Shown: positions 1 to 9,190, counted from the stretch's first letter. The stretch is 64,000 nucleotides of DNA from Gloeobacter violaceus PCC 7421 (GCF_000011385.1 NC_005125.1:124001-188000), one strand, 5' to 3'. The notes: generated by a model from the sequence alone, not told the origin. Program-made: numbers and translations.

Positions 1-1856
1 ATGCCGAAATGCTCGCCCGCATCAAGCAAACCGACCTGACGGCACCGGAACTGTGGGGAGGATACTACTACTACCGGCGTACCGAAGAAGGCAAGCAATA
101 CCCGATTCTCTGCCGCAAACCGGGTAGCCTCGAAGCGGCCGAAGCGATCCTGCTCGATCAGAACGAACTGGCCAGGGACAAGAGCTACTTTCGCATCGGT
201 ACGTACCAGATGAGCCCCGACCAGCACTTCATCGCCTACAGCGTCACTACCACCGGTGCGGAAGTCTACACGATCTTTATCAAAGACCTCAAAACCGGCG
301 AAACGCTGGCCGAACAACTGACCAACGCGAGCGGCTACGGCTTCGACTGGGCCGGCGACAACAAGACGCTTTTCTATACCGTCCAGGACGCCGCCAACCG
401 CCCCTACCGCATCTGTCGCCACACCCTGGGCACTGAGCCTAAAACCGATCCGGTCGCCCTCGAAGAAAAAGACGAGTTGTTCATTTTGAGTCTGGAAAAG
501 ACCCGCAGCGATGCTTACTTGCTCGCCACATCCGTCAGCAAACAGACCTCCGAAGTCTCCTACCTGCGAGCCGACGATCCGACCGGCCGCTTTATAACCT
601 TTGCACCGCGCCGGACAGGGGTACTCTACTCGGTGGATCATCGCGGCGACCGCTTCTACATCCTCACCGACGAGAACGCCAAAAACGGCAAGCTGTTGCA
701 GGCGCCGGTGGCCGATCCCGCCCACGCCAACTGGCAGGAACGACTACCCCACAGAAGCGACGTCAAACTCGACGGCATCGACCTGTTCAAGGGGTACATG
801 GTAGTCTACGAGCGCGAGAACGCCCTCAAGCGCATGCGCGTCTACGACTTCGCGGCCCAGGCGTTCCAGCCGGTCGCCTTTGACGAGCCGGTCTACACGT
901 TCTTCCCGGCGCGCAACCCCGAGTTCGACACCGAGCAGTTGCGCTTCACCTACACTTCGCTAGTCACCCCGTCCTCGGTCTACGACTACGACCTGCGCCG
1001 CCGCACCCGCGAACTTAAAAAGCAGGAGACCGTCTACGGCTACGACCCGGCGCTCTATACCAGCGAGCGGCAGTGGGCCGTGGCCCCGGACGGTGAGCGC
1101 GTGCCGATCTCGCTGGTCTACAAAAAGGGCCGGGCCAAAGACGGCACCCAACCGCTGCTGCTCTACGGCTACGGCGCCTACGGGATCAGCATGGACCCGG
1201 GCTTTTCGAGCGGCCGGCTGAGCCTGCTCGAGCGCGGCTTCGCCTTTGCGATTGCCCACATCCGGGGGGGCGGAGAGATGGGCCGCGCCTGGTACGACGA
1301 CGGCAAGTTGCTCAAAAAGAAAAACACCTTCTCCGATTTTATTGCCTGCGCCGAGTCAGTAATTTCAGAAAAGTACACTACTGCCGAAAAGCTGGCCATT
1401 TACGGTGGCAGCGCCGGGGGATTATTGATGGGGGCGGTTGTCAACCTGCGGCCGGAACTGTTCAAATCGGCGATCGCCAAGGTGCCCTTCGTCGATGTGG
1501 TGAACACTATGCTCGACCCGAGCCTGCCCCTAACCGTGGGCGAGTACGAAGAGTGGGGCAATCCGAACGAACTCGAATACTTCCGCTACATCCGCTCCTA
1601 CTCGCCCTACGACAATATCGAGGCGAAGGCTTACCCCAACTTGCTGCTTACCACCGGCATCAACGACTCCCAGGTACCCTACTGGGAACCCGCCAAGTGG
1701 GCAGCCAAACTGCGCAAGCGCAAAACCGACAACAACGTGTTGTTGCTCAAGACCAACATGGGCGTTGGCCACGGCGGTTCCTCGGGCCGCTACGACGCCC
1801 TCAAAGAAGTCGCCTTTGATTATGCGTATTTGCTGATGACGCTGGGGGTGGATTGA
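1..1856 (+). CDS. ptrB: Oligopeptidase B (S9A), 5' end outside the window
   Basis: Serine peptidase of the prolyl oligopeptidase family that cuts short peptides after basic residues, probably in the cytoplasm. The frame is open from the first base, and the Met at 9 lies inside the conserved N-terminal region (KQTD, then YYYYRRTEEGKQYPI), so roughly 60-70 residues are missing. Counting from that Met, the catalytic triad is Ser468 in GGSAGG, Asp553 in GINDSQVPYWEP and His588 in GVGHGG. The N-terminal part is the family's beta-propeller and the last 250 residues are the alpha/beta-hydrolase domain. The following 264 bp separate it from a convergent gene. The family call is secure; only the start is unseen. 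Confidence 0.93.
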   Translation, partial: AEMLARIKQTDLTAPELWGGYYYYRRTEEGKQYPILCRKPGSLEAAEAILLDQNELARDKSYFRIGTYQMSPDQHFIAYSVTTTGAEVYTIFIKDLKTGETLAEQLTNASGYGFDWAGDNKTLFYTVQDAANRPYRICRHTLGTEPKTDPVALEEKDELFILSLEKTRSDAYLLATSVSKQTSEVSYLRADDPTGRFITFAPRRTGVLYSVDHRGDRFYILTDENAKNGKLLQAPVADPAHANWQERLPHRSDVKLDGIDLFKGYMVVYERENALKRMRVYDFAAQAFQPVAFDEPVYTFFPARNPEFDTEQLRFTYTSLVTPSSVYDYDLRRRTRELKKQETVYGYDPALYTSERQWAVAPDGERVPISLVYKKGRAKDGTQPLLLYGYGAYGISMDPGFSSGRLSLLERGFAFAIAHIRGGGEMGRAWYDDGKLLKKKNTFSDFIACAESVISEKYTTAEKLAIYGGSAGGLLMGAVVNLRPELFKSAIAKVPFVDVVNTMLDPSLPLTVGEYEEWGNPNELEYFRYIRSYSPYDNIEAKAYPNLLLTTGINDSQVPYWEPAKWAAKLRKRKTDNNVLLLKTNMGVGHGGSSGRYDALKEVAFDYAYLLMTLGVD

Positions 1857-2033
1857 AGAGAAGACATTTGCAGCCCAACGACCAGCGAACCGCTTCGCCG
1901 CAGTCGACACGCGTCGTGCACGCACTGGAAGAATAAGCCCATCCCACCCGCCAAGTCTCGCACCCCACCGTGCCCTGAAGTCCGGGGGGTGTCGGGGGGC
2001 CGGCAGCCCCTCGACGCGGGGAGGCTGGAGAGC

Positions 2034-2069
2034 GCGAGAGGGGAACCCGAAGGGGGTTCCGCCTCTCGC
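2034..2069. terminator. Strong hairpin between convergent genes
   Basis: GCGAGAG with GGGAACCC pairs with GGGGTTCC and CTCTCGC around a GAAG loop. It lies in the 264-bp gap between the 3' ends of ptrB and the binding-protein gene. There is no T-run, so it may be a factor-dependent terminator or a repeat element instead. The rest of the gap is G-rich and has no gene. Confidence 0.5.
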
Positions 2070-2120
2070 TCCACAGACTATCGTGCAAAGCCAACAGACC
2101 ACACCATCAGCAGGGGCAAC

Positions 2121-2990
2121 TCAAAACACCAATCGGTTCTGCAGTTCGTTCCAAAGTCCCCAGCGCCGCAGAATAGCTTGCAACCGACCTGCAGCCACCA
2201 GTTTGCCGAGGGCCAGATCGATTTGTTCGCGGGTCGATCGGTCCTGGGTACGCACCAGCCCCACGAGCGCCACCGGCAGCCACCCCGGCCCCACCCGTCG
2301 CCAGCCTTTGTGTTGCCTCGCCTGCCAGGCGGCCACCGGCGCTTCGATAAGCGCCATGTCCAACCCACCCCCTTCCAACTGCGCAAGCAGATCCTGCAAA
2401 TTGCGAAAGCCCGCCACAGAGATGGGCGGTGAGCTTTTGCGGTTGTAAGCGCTTACCAAGGCCCAGCCGCCGCTCTGGTCGATTACCCCTACCCGTCGGC
2501 CCGCCAGAGCCGCGAAGTTGGCGGGGGCCTCGGCCGCCGGGGCACTCACCAGCAACTGCTGGCTGCTCAGGTAGTAGGGCCGGGTGGATTCGAAAGGCGG
2601 GCGGGGGGTGTCCGCTTCACCGGAGGGCGGCAATTCATGACCATTGAGCAACAAATCGACTTTCTGGGCGACGAGCGCATCAGGTTGCTCCGGCCAGGCC
2701 ACCTCCACAATCTCCAGCCCTACGCGCAACTGGCGGCACAGCGCCGAAAGGATCTCCCACTCAAAACCTGTGTACTCGCCCGCGCGCTTGAAAAAATACG
2801 GCGCCCCCACCAGTGGATCGGCGGCGGTGCGCAAAAACCCCCGCTGCCGGACGAGCACCCAGTCGGGTCCAGCGCTCGACACCGGGGCAGTGGCTGTGCA
2901 ACTGGAGAGCAGGGTGGTCCCGAACCAGCCCAGAAACAGGCGGCGGGAGCGGGTTGGGGGCATAGAGAAAGCAAATCGACTGCCCACCAT
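2121..2990 (-). CDS. Periplasmic solute-binding lipoprotein (SBP family 3-like)
   Basis: About 289 residues. The N-terminus has a basic stretch (TRSRR), a hydrophobic run and LLSSC, which fits a lipoprotein signal with Cys as the lipidated residue. The mature part begins with WVLVRQRGFLRTAADPLVGAPYFF, continues with FEWEILSALCRQL and ends in a second lobe (GVIDQSGG, LDMALIEAPV), the layout of family 3 amino-acid-type binding proteins. No permease or ATPase is adjacent, so it may serve a distant transporter or act only in sensing. An alternative start 27 bp downstream (position 2963) also keeps the signal. It follows the upstream gene by 19 bp on the same strand, so the two are probably co-transcribed. 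Confidence 0.7.
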   Translation of the reverse strand: MVGSRFAFSMPPTRSRRLFLGWFGTTLLSSCTATAPVSSAGPDWVLVRQRGFLRTAADPLVGAPYFFKRAGEYTGFEWEILSALCRQLRVGLEIVEVAWPEQPDALVAQKVDLLLNGHELPPSGEADTPRPPFESTRPYYLSSQQLLVSAPAAEAPANFAALAGRRVGVIDQSGGWALVSAYNRKSSPPISVAGFRNLQDLLAQLEGGGLDMALIEAPVAAWQARQHKGWRRVGPGWLPVALVGLVRTQDRSTREQIDLALGKLVAAGRLQAILRRWGLWNELQNRLVF

Positions 2991-3009
2991 CTTACGAAAT
3001 CGGGTCAGT

Positions 3010-3669
3010 TTACTGACGGGTATAAGGCACGTACTCGCGATAGCGGTTGAGCATATAAAGGGTCGGTTGCGGCAGGGGCAGTTGCGAATCCCAAAAGAGC
3101 ACCCAGGTCTTGCCTTCGGGGTCGGGGGTGGTGCGGCTGCCGTCGGTGGTGAAGCGGCCCACGTCGCGCACGGGGGCAGGGCCGCGCACGTACTCGGCGC
3201 TGTTGTAGGCGATGCGCTCGGGCAGGCCGCTGAAGACGAACAGACCCTTGAGGACCGTCGGGTTGGTGAGCACCGATTTGAGGCGGCCCGCCCAGACCCG
3301 GGCGATGGGCAGCACCCGAGAAGTACCGTTGGGGGCGGTGTCGCGGGGGGACAGTTCGACAAGTCCCCGGTCGTTGACCAGGATGATCGCTCCGCCGTCG
3401 TTGCCGCGCACCGCTACGAATAGCTGCGGCTGGGGCGCTTCGCCCACGATGTTTGCGAAGCGCTGGAGAGCCTGCTCGACGCGCGCGGTACTGTCGGGGC
3501 CACGCAAAGTCAAAATCGTATAGCCGCCGATTTTGAGTGTCGCCGCGTCCGGCGGCGGGGGCGTCAGGACGGGAGCCGGTTCGATAGACGGCGCAGGAAC
3601 GGGTGGCTCAACCGGCGGCGGTGCCGGAGTCTGGGCCAGCAGCGGCAGGCCCAACAGCAACCACAACAT
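3010..3669 (-). CDS. Secreted Pro-rich hypothetical protein
   Basis: About 219 residues. The start is set by AAGGAG seven bases before the ATG (MLWLLLGLPLLAQ), which opens a short signal peptide. A proline-rich linker (residues about 15-50) leads to a compact domain with LKIGGYTILTLRG, RVEQALQRFANIVG and ILVNDRGLVELSPRDTA. I do not recognise the domain; the order resembles cyanobacterial periplasmic proteins of unknown function. The frame is open further upstream, but those residues lack signal-like character. The binding-protein gene follows 19 bp downstream, suggesting a two-gene envelope operon. Confidence 0.6.
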   Translation of the reverse strand: MLWLLLGLPLLAQTPAPPPVEPPVPAPSIEPAPVLTPPPPDAATLKIGGYTILTLRGPDSTARVEQALQRFANIVGEAPQPQLFVAVRGNDGGAIILVNDRGLVELSPRDTAPNGTSRVLPIARVWAGRLKSVLTNPTVLKGLFVFSGLPERIAYNSAEYVRGPAPVRDVGRFTTDGSRTTPDPEGKTWVLFWDSQLPLPQPTLYMLNRYREYVPYTRQ

Positions 3670-3838
3670 CGGGCATCTCCTTGACGGGGAACCCGACACA
3701 AGCGGTCGTGCACATCCCCAATTCAATTTGATATTCCCACAGTCCCAGTCGCGATGGCGTTGGTCGTCCCTAATCCGTACTTTGCAGATTCGACATCGCC
3801 GCCGGTCGCCGTGGCCGATGGCTCGACTCCGTTCAGTG

Positions 3839-4189
3839 CTATTCGTGGGCCAGAATGTTGATCAGGCGGCCAAACGGGTCACGCACGTAGAAACGCCGTA
3901 CCGCCCACGGCTCCCTCGTCGGGCCATATTCAACGTTCAGCCCTTTAGCGACGACCCGCTGATGGACCTCGTCAAGGTCGTCCACTTCGATCGACAGGTC
4001 CGGCACGGGAGTGCCCGATCCGCCCTCGCTGGCGATGCTGATCTGCGGCGCAGATCGACCGTTGGCAGCGAACGTCATGATCCAGCCTTGGTCCATGACC
4101 AAGTGCAATCCGAGAACGTCCGCATAGAAGGCGGCAGCATGCTCAACCTTATCGGCCGCGATGTTGGCTACGATACGCTTTACTGCCAT
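3839..4189 (-). CDS. VOC superfamily (glyoxalase-like) protein
   Basis: 116 residues with the beta-alpha-beta-beta-beta paired fold of the glyoxalase/bleomycin-resistance/dioxygenase superfamily: KRIVANIAADKVEHAAAFYADVLGL at the start, FYVRDPFGRLINILAHE at the end. The start is chosen because GGAGG precedes the ATG by five bases and because upstream residues have no homology character. The substrate cannot be told from sequence. A second VOC gene lies upstream on the same strand, 144 bp away, but the two are only distantly similar. Confidence 0.75.
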   Translation of the reverse strand: MAVKRIVANIAADKVEHAAAFYADVLGLHLVMDQGWIMTFAANGRSAPQISIASEGGSGTPVPDLSIEVDDLDEVHQRVVAKGLNVEYGPTREPWAVRRFYVRDPFGRLINILAHE

Positions 4190-4333
4190 CGGTTCCTCCA
4201 AAAGATAGGTGCAGCTCCAAGTCCGAAATGAGTAGCGGACGCACGCTATGTTCGGCCACTCGGAATCATAGCGCCACGGCGTAGGCATAGTGCTCATCTT
4301 TGTTGAGTATGGCCCACTAATTTCAACCGAAAA

Positions 4334-4687
4334 CTACGGCTGAAGCGGTTTCCAGAGACCGATAGTGTTGCCTTCGGGATCGCTCATCCAGGCGAAGTGA
4401 CCGCTGCCGGGCACTTCCGTCGGTGGGATGCAGGTCTTGCCTCCGAGAGATTCGGCTTTGTCGAGGGCAGCCTGCAGATCTTCGACTTGTATGTAAAAGG
4501 TCACGTAATTGTGGGGTTCGTGGCCGAGGGAGTTGATCATGCCCTGGATGCCCTCCTCGCTGCCGGTCCGGATAGAGACTGCCGGACCTTCGGGCAGTCC
4601 TTTCCAGCCGAACACCTGCGCAAAAAATTCGGCGGTCTTGCTGCTGTCGCGGCAGCCGATCTCGAAATAGACGACAGGGTTACCCAT
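4334..4687 (-). CDS. VOC superfamily protein
   Basis: 117 residues starting MGNPVVYFEIGCRD, with AEFFAQVFGW, YIQVEDLQAALDKAESLGGK and HFAWMSDPEGNTIGLWKP, the features of a single-domain VOC protein close to the CFP30-type hydroxylase-like group. AAGGAG lies eight bases before the ATG and decides the start. The terminal PEGNTIGLW contains the usual metal-binding Glu region. Function is unassigned beyond the superfamily. Confidence 0.77.
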   Translation of the reverse strand: MGNPVVYFEIGCRDSSKTAEFFAQVFGWKGLPEGPAVSIRTGSEEGIQGMINSLGHEPHNYVTFYIQVEDLQAALDKAESLGGKTCIPPTEVPGSGHFAWMSDPEGNTIGLWKPLQP

Positions 4688-4937
4688 CTGATCGCTCCTT
4701 TGCCTGACAAGGCGTGTCGTTCGCGGTCGCTGTCGCATTGGATTGCGACAGCAACAGACTACCACAAAATATGAACAAAAGATCACATCTAGGTGCCCAA
4801 ATTGGCGACGCTTCCTGCTGAGCCGATTAATCGGGCATAGCCTTCCGCGTGCTCGCGCAGCAGCCGTCCGGCGCGAGCGCGTCGATGACCTCTTGGTGCA
4901 AGCGGGCTGCTGAGTGCCATTCGGCTACCTTTGAAAC

Positions 4938-5441
4938 ATGAACCAGGGAGAGCCCGTGGACACTGAAACCCGCGAACGTGTCGGCTACGACGAGGACTTC
5001 CATGCCTGGGCGTTTGCGCAGGCGACGCTTTTGCGCGAAGGCCGCCTGGACAGGCTGGATCTTGAAAACCTTGCTGAGGAGTTGGAAAGCTTGGGCAGGT
5101 CTGAACGCAGAGCGCTCGAAAGCCGGTTGGAGGTGTTGATCCTGCATTTGCTCAAGTGGCAGTATCAAGCTGAAAAACGCTCCAAAAGTTGGCTGGCGAC
5201 GATCGCCGAGCAGCGCTATCGGATCTCCAGGCTTTTTCACGAAAGCCCAAGCTTGCGGCCTTTGCTGGAAGAACTGGTTCCAGTTGCTTTCATAGGGGCC
5301 ACCTTCAGCTTTGAACGCGAAACCGAACTGCCTCGCAGCCTCGTCGGCAAGAGCTGCCCGTACAGTACGACGCAGATCGTCGACGACGCATTTCTTCCGC
5401 AGGAAACGGGCGGGCCTCCCATCGAGCCGCAATCCCTTTGA
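4938..5441 (+). CDS. DUF29 family protein
   Basis: 167 residues. It has the DUF29 pattern typical of cyanobacteria and other bacteria: YDEDFHAWAFAQATLLREGR, LDLENLAEELESLGRSERRALESRLEVLILHLLKWQYQ, then RSKSWLATIAEQRYRI. The family is largely helical and of unknown function; its genes are multicopy in many cyanobacteria. No good ribosome binding site precedes the ATG. It stands alone, with a broken gene pair downstream. Confidence 0.85.
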   Translation: MNQGEPVDTETRERVGYDEDFHAWAFAQATLLREGRLDRLDLENLAEELESLGRSERRALESRLEVLILHLLKWQYQAEKRSKSWLATIAEQRYRISRLFHESPSLRPLLEELVPVAFIGATFSFERETELPRSLVGKSCPYSTTQIVDDAFLPQETGGPPIEPQSL

Positions 5442-5460
5442 GCAGGCTGCTGAAGCCAAG

Positions 5461-5652
5461 TCATCGGGGCAATTCGCGCCCGGTTCTGTCTATGCGCTTG
5501 TTGTACAGGTCGAACGTCCGCACCCGGGCTATCCCATCTTTGAAATCGCAGGCCCGGATGTACTTTGGCTCCACCACCACTTTTCCTGTGCGGTCGATGT
5601 AGCCCCACCCGGGAGAATCGATTCTCACCGCCGCCAGCCCTTCACTGAAGGC
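5461..5652 (-). pseudogene. C-terminal fragment of a WG-repeat protein
   Basis: Reading on the minus strand from about 5652 to the stop at 5461 gives FSEGLAAVRI, then GWGYIDRTGKVVVEPKYI and DGIARVRTF, one and a half repeats of the WG (KWG leptospira-type) family. Upstream of about 5652 the frame loses WG character and runs antisense to the next gene. No start or signal is present, so this is a truncated remnant. Its break point coincides with the 5' break of the divergent gene on the plus strand. Confidence 0.6.
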
Positions 5653-5696
5653 GGGGCAACCTCCAGAATCTGGTCCTCCGCGCCGACGGGCAGACG

Positions 5697-6410
5697 GTGA
5701 ACGTGGCGGTGGATGTGCTCCAAATCCATCTGCACCAGAGCGGCCGGCTGCAACTAACAGTCGAACTGCTGCTGCACGAATCCGGCCGGCGCGAGCGGCT
5801 GACCCTGGCAGCGACACCCTGCCCCGGCGAACGGGAAAGTAGCCTGTGTCTTCAGGATGTGCGCGTGCAGTTCGGCCAAATCGCGCTGGCGTTGCTTGAT
5901 CTCAAGCCTGGTGAGGACGAACTGGCGGTCGAGGCCGAGGTGCATTTCGACCCAGAATCGCGCGACGACACCAGCGCCGGGGTCGATATCCGCTCCGGTA
6001 GCCTTGCGTTTGCCCGTATCCGGCTTCCCCATGTCGAGCGTGCCCTGGCCCGCGTGCTGTTGCCGCTTGCGGGCATCAACGGTTTACTCGCCTCCCCCTG
6101 GGTACAGGGCAATTTGCAGATGCTCTCGCTACAGCTGGGGGAGCGTTCGATTGCAGGCGCAGTCGAACAACTCGCGATGCGCCTCCAACCCGGCTTGCTG
6201 GAGTTGGAAGGCATATTTTGCGAGGCGAAGGCTGCCGGGCGCACTCCTTTGAAACTCCAGGCAACCACCTGTGCGGGTAGCGGGGCGCTGAATTTCTTGC
6301 ACCTGCGCCTCGGTGCGGCCACACTCGAAATCGGCATCGAGACTTGCGAAGTGGAAGCCGGCAAGCTCACCCTTGGCCTGGCGATTCACCCCTCGCCCCC
6401 GCCGGGCTGA
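5697..6410 (+). CDS. Possible DUF2993/LmeA-like protein, 5' truncated
   Basis: The GTG at 5697 is the first possible start, but codons 5649-5696 (RRGNLQNLVLRADGQT) also look coding, and a stop at 5646-5648 closes the frame. About 237 residues of alternating beta-type sequence (DVLQIHLHQSGRLQLTVEL, HESGRRERLTLAATP) resemble the DUF2993 family of lipid-binding-type proteins, although I am not certain of the family. Later segments (VQGNLQMLSLQL, TLEIGIETCEVEAGKLTLGL) repeat the same style. The N-terminus appears lost at the junction with the WG fragment, so it may be a pseudogene. Confidence 0.5.
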   Translation: MNVAVDVLQIHLHQSGRLQLTVELLLHESGRRERLTLAATPCPGERESSLCLQDVRVQFGQIALALLDLKPGEDELAVEAEVHFDPESRDDTSAGVDIRSGSLAFARIRLPHVERALARVLLPLAGINGLLASPWVQGNLQMLSLQLGERSIAGAVEQLAMRLQPGLLELEGIFCEAKAAGRTPLKLQATTCAGSGALNFLHLRLGAATLEIGIETCEVEAGKLTLGLAIHPSPPPG

Positions 6411-6560
6411 TCCGCACCCCCGGCACCAGCAGCGCGCCTTGTTCTGCCCCATTGAGGCAGCACTCCCATCCCCCTATCCTGTTTCCGAATCGGGCGCAAT
6501 ACCCGCCAAGCGTTCAGTACGAGTTTGCTATCTTGATGGCAACGCTGGAGGCTCAAGGCA

Positions 6561-7202
6561 ATGTTGACGGCAGCACTACTGCAGACAGGCGAGCAACGCA
6601 TCTGGCTGGAGGGAATCAGCTGGGAGACTTTTGAGCGGCTCCTTGACGAGTTGGGAGAAAGCCGGGCAATCCGCCTGGCCTATGACCAGGGGGTGCTGGA
6701 GATCATGAGCCCTCTCAACATCCACGAAAAAATTAAAAAACTGATCGCGCGATTTATCGAAGCCTGGGCTGACGAGATGGACATTGCGGTGGAAGGCATA
6801 GGCTCGTGGACCATGCGTAGGCCGGATCTGGCCAGAGCGATCGAACCCGACGAGTGTTACTACATAGCGCACCAGTCAGAGATTCTCGGCGTTGAGCGCA
6901 TCGATTTGCAGGTGAGCCCGCCGCCGGATCTGGCAGTCGAAGTGGATGTTTCCAGCTCCTCGCGTGTGCGTCTGGCGATTTACCGGCGGCTGGGGATACC
7001 GGAGGTATGGACTTGGCGCGGCCAGGGATTGATCGTCCAGCACCTGATAGACGGAGAGTACGTCGAGGCGGACCACAGCCGGGTACTGCCGGGTTTTGCG
7101 GTGCAACAACTGAGTAGCCTGGTGCTGCAGGGGCTGGAAATCGGACAATCCGCCGCTGTGCGCGAGTTCAAGCAGCAAATCCGCACGCGCGCGAACCCCT
7201 GA
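6561..7202 (+). CDS. Uma2 (DUF820) family putative nuclease
   Basis: 213 residues. Uma2 proteins are PD-(D/E)XK-fold putative endonucleases, hugely expanded in cyanobacteria and of unclear role. Seen here: IRLAYDQGVLEIMSP, HEKIKKLIARFIEAWADE, EPDECYYI, and the core PPDLAVEVDVSSSSR followed by RLAIYRRLGIPEVWTW. The Asp in PPDLAVEVD with the following Glu and a downstream Lys-equivalent region form the predicted active site. AAGG lies five bases before the ATG. The copy is full length and stands alone. Confidence 0.88.
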   Translation: MLTAALLQTGEQRIWLEGISWETFERLLDELGESRAIRLAYDQGVLEIMSPLNIHEKIKKLIARFIEAWADEMDIAVEGIGSWTMRRPDLARAIEPDECYYIAHQSEILGVERIDLQVSPPPDLAVEVDVSSSSRVRLAIYRRLGIPEVWTWRGQGLIVQHLIDGEYVEADHSRVLPGFAVQQLSSLVLQGLEIGQSAAVREFKQQIRTRANP

Positions 7203-7295
7203 TGTCCGGTTGCTGTCCGGTCGCACCGATGCGGTTGTGGCACACCCATTGCGTCGCCTAGTAGTGGGGGGTACCTCCCCGTCGGTGGCTCGCCC

Positions 7296-8090
7296 ATGCA
7301 AAAATTTGCCCGTATCCAAATCCTCGGTCTCGTGTTTGCCGTGGGTCTGCTGATGGCCGCCGCCGCCGCCGCCCAGCAGGCGCCCAAGCCTTTGCAAACC
7401 TACGTCAACGACCTGCTCGCCTTTATCAAGAGCGTGCAGGATTCGACCTACGAAACGATTAGCGCCAGTTATCAAGAGCAGATGGAAGCCCTCTACGGCG
7501 AGCTCGAAGATCTCGAATTCGATGATTTTCTTGGAGAATTGGGCCTGCCCGACACCTTTGCCCTCGGGCTCAGCCTCAACGAGGACGACAACGGCGACCC
7601 GTTCAACCTCGGTCCTTTTGCCCCGAGGGCGCTGATGCGCAATCTGGTGACCCGCGAGAGCAACCGCGCCCTGGCGCGCGCCACCCAGACCGACCGGCTC
7701 TCCGCCGAAAGCCAGACGCGCATCCAGAAGAACAACGACCAGTTCCATACCAAGCTCAAAGATTCCGCCAACCGCGCCGTCACCTACGCGAGCACCGCCG
7801 AGGCCGCCCCCTCCACCCAGGACGCCCTCAAGCAGATGAACCAGCAGATGGCCCTGGTCAATACGTCGATCGTCTCGACCTCGCTCGAATCGCTCAAACT
7901 CCAGACCGATTTCGTGGGCGGCCTGGGCAACCTCCAGATGCTCGTCTCCGATGTCGGCGAAGCCTTCGACGAACAGGTGCGCGACCGCTACCACCAGCGC
8001 TCGCAGCAGGCCCTCGCCACCGCCGCCGCCGCCTTTGCCGCCGGCGAAACCTTCGCCTGGAAAACTTCGACCGCCGAGGCGCCCCGGTGA
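7296..8090 (+). CDS. Secreted helical protein, possibly TrbJ/VirB5-like
   Basis: 264 residues with a clear signal peptide (ILGLVFAVGLLMAAAAAAQQ, cleavage near residue 27). The mature protein is predicted helical, with acidic early segments (MEALYGELEDLEFDDF), a long Gln/Asn/Ala-rich middle and a C-terminal Ala-rich run. Length, secretion and helical content match TrbJ/VirB5 minor pilus proteins of type IV secretion, but I see no decisive motif. The stop overlaps the next start as GTGA, and the next gene encodes a membrane protein resembling TrbL/VirB6, which is the main support. No other conjugation gene is nearby. Confidence 0.5.
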   Translation: MQKFARIQILGLVFAVGLLMAAAAAAQQAPKPLQTYVNDLLAFIKSVQDSTYETISASYQEQMEALYGELEDLEFDDFLGELGLPDTFALGLSLNEDDNGDPFNLGPFAPRALMRNLVTRESNRALARATQTDRLSAESQTRIQKNNDQFHTKLKDSANRAVTYASTAEAAPSTQDALKQMNQQMALVNTSIVSTSLESLKLQTDFVGGLGNLQMLVSDVGEAFDEQVRDRYHQRSQQALATAAAAFAAGETFAWKTSTAEAPR

Positions 8091-9190
8091 GCTTTCTTTT
8101 CGCCTGGACCACCCCGGATAGCGCCGCGGAAGGGCTCGCGCAGTTCGCCCAACAGGCGGCCTCCCAGAATCGCTTGTACTGGGACGGCCTGTGGCAGAGC
8201 CTGTTTAGCAGCGGCCTGTGGCGGGGTCTGGAGGCGGCGGCCGGGGTGGTGGCGGGGCTGGCGCTGCTGGTTTGGGGGGCGTTTTTCTTGCGCGGCCTCA
8301 TCGAAGAGGATTCTACCCCCGCCCTGTCGGAACTCCTCTGGCCCTTGCTGGTGATCTTTGGGCTGGTACACACCGGCAGCGGCACCAGCAACCTGGCAGG
8401 CTGGATCAACTCCGCCCGCACCGTGCCCTACACGCTGGTGGACATCGTCTCCAACTACAGCGGCCGGGAGCTGACCACGCTGTCCACCGCCACCGGACCG
8501 CTCGATCTGCACGACACCATCTTGCTGGCCGAGTATCGGGTGGGCATGGAGCAACTGGTGCGCAATCTCTACAACCAGTGCGCCACCCTGCCGGTGGGCC
8601 AATTCAAACCCTGCCTCGCCGAGCGCCGCGGCGATGTGCAGGCCGTCCTCGCCGTCGTGCGTTCGCGGGTGACCACCAGCGAAGCGTTCGAGAGCGCCGC
8701 CCAAGAAATCGACCGGGTCTTCAGCGGTACTGTCGATCCCTACACCGCCGTGAGCGCCACGCGCTCCCTGTTTGCCCGCGACGCCACCGTCGACGGGTGG
8801 ATGGTCCTGCTCCTCTCGTGGCAAAAAAACACCGTGCCGACTTTGGAGTATGCGCTGATGGTCTCGGCCACCCTCGCACCGCTGTGCCTCGCCGCGAGCC
8901 TATTGCCCGTGGGCAACCGGTCCATCCTCGGTTGGGCGGCAGGCTTCGCCGGCATCTGCACCGCCTACTTCAGCTACTACATCCTGCTGGGGCTGGGTGC
9001 CCACAACTACGTCTTCAATCTCGGTTTTGGCCTCGACAGCACCGCCTTCTTGATGAAGACCTGCCTGGTGGATCCGTTCATCGCCCTGGTGCTCGGCATC
9101 GGCAGCACCCGCAGCCTGCTGTGGGGAGGCGGACACCTGCTGACATCGTCCCACGGCTACGGCTTCGGACTTTTGCGCCGCGGGGGCTAA
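8087..9190 (+). CDS. Polytopic membrane protein, possibly TrbL/VirB6-like
   Basis: 367 residues starting at the GTG that overlaps the preceding stop. Hydrophobic segments lie near residues 45-68 (GVVAGLALLVWGAFFL), 80-97, 253-275, 282-308 and 329-349. A long loop of about 150 residues lies between the second and third and contains two Cys (NQCATLP, FKPCLAE). VirB6/TrbL channel proteins have this layout of an N-terminal helix pair, a large loop and a C-terminal helix cluster. It is translationally coupled to the secreted partner. The family call is inference from topology and pairing. Confidence 0.5.
   Translation: MSFLFAWTTPDSAAEGLAQFAQQAASQNRLYWDGLWQSLFSSGLWRGLEAAAGVVAGLALLVWGAFFLRGLIEEDSTPALSELLWPLLVIFGLVHTGSGTSNLAGWINSARTVPYTLVDIVSNYSGRELTTLSTATGPLDLHDTILLAEYRVGMEQLVRNLYNQCATLPVGQFKPCLAERRGDVQAVLAVVRSRVTTSEAFESAAQEIDRVFSGTVDPYTAVSATRSLFARDATVDGWMVLLLSWQKNTVPTLEYALMVSATLAPLCLAASLLPVGNRSILGWAAGFAGICTAYFSYYILLGLGAHNYVFNLGFGLDSTAFLMKTCLVDPFIALVLGIGSTRSLLWGGGHLLTSSHGYGFGLLRRGG

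Noticed and set aside
4788-4930. Protein-like minus-strand segments (LHQEVIDALAPDG and LLREHAEGYARLIG in two frames)
   Set aside because: They might be a frameshifted remnant, but no family is recognisable and no start or full domain is present.
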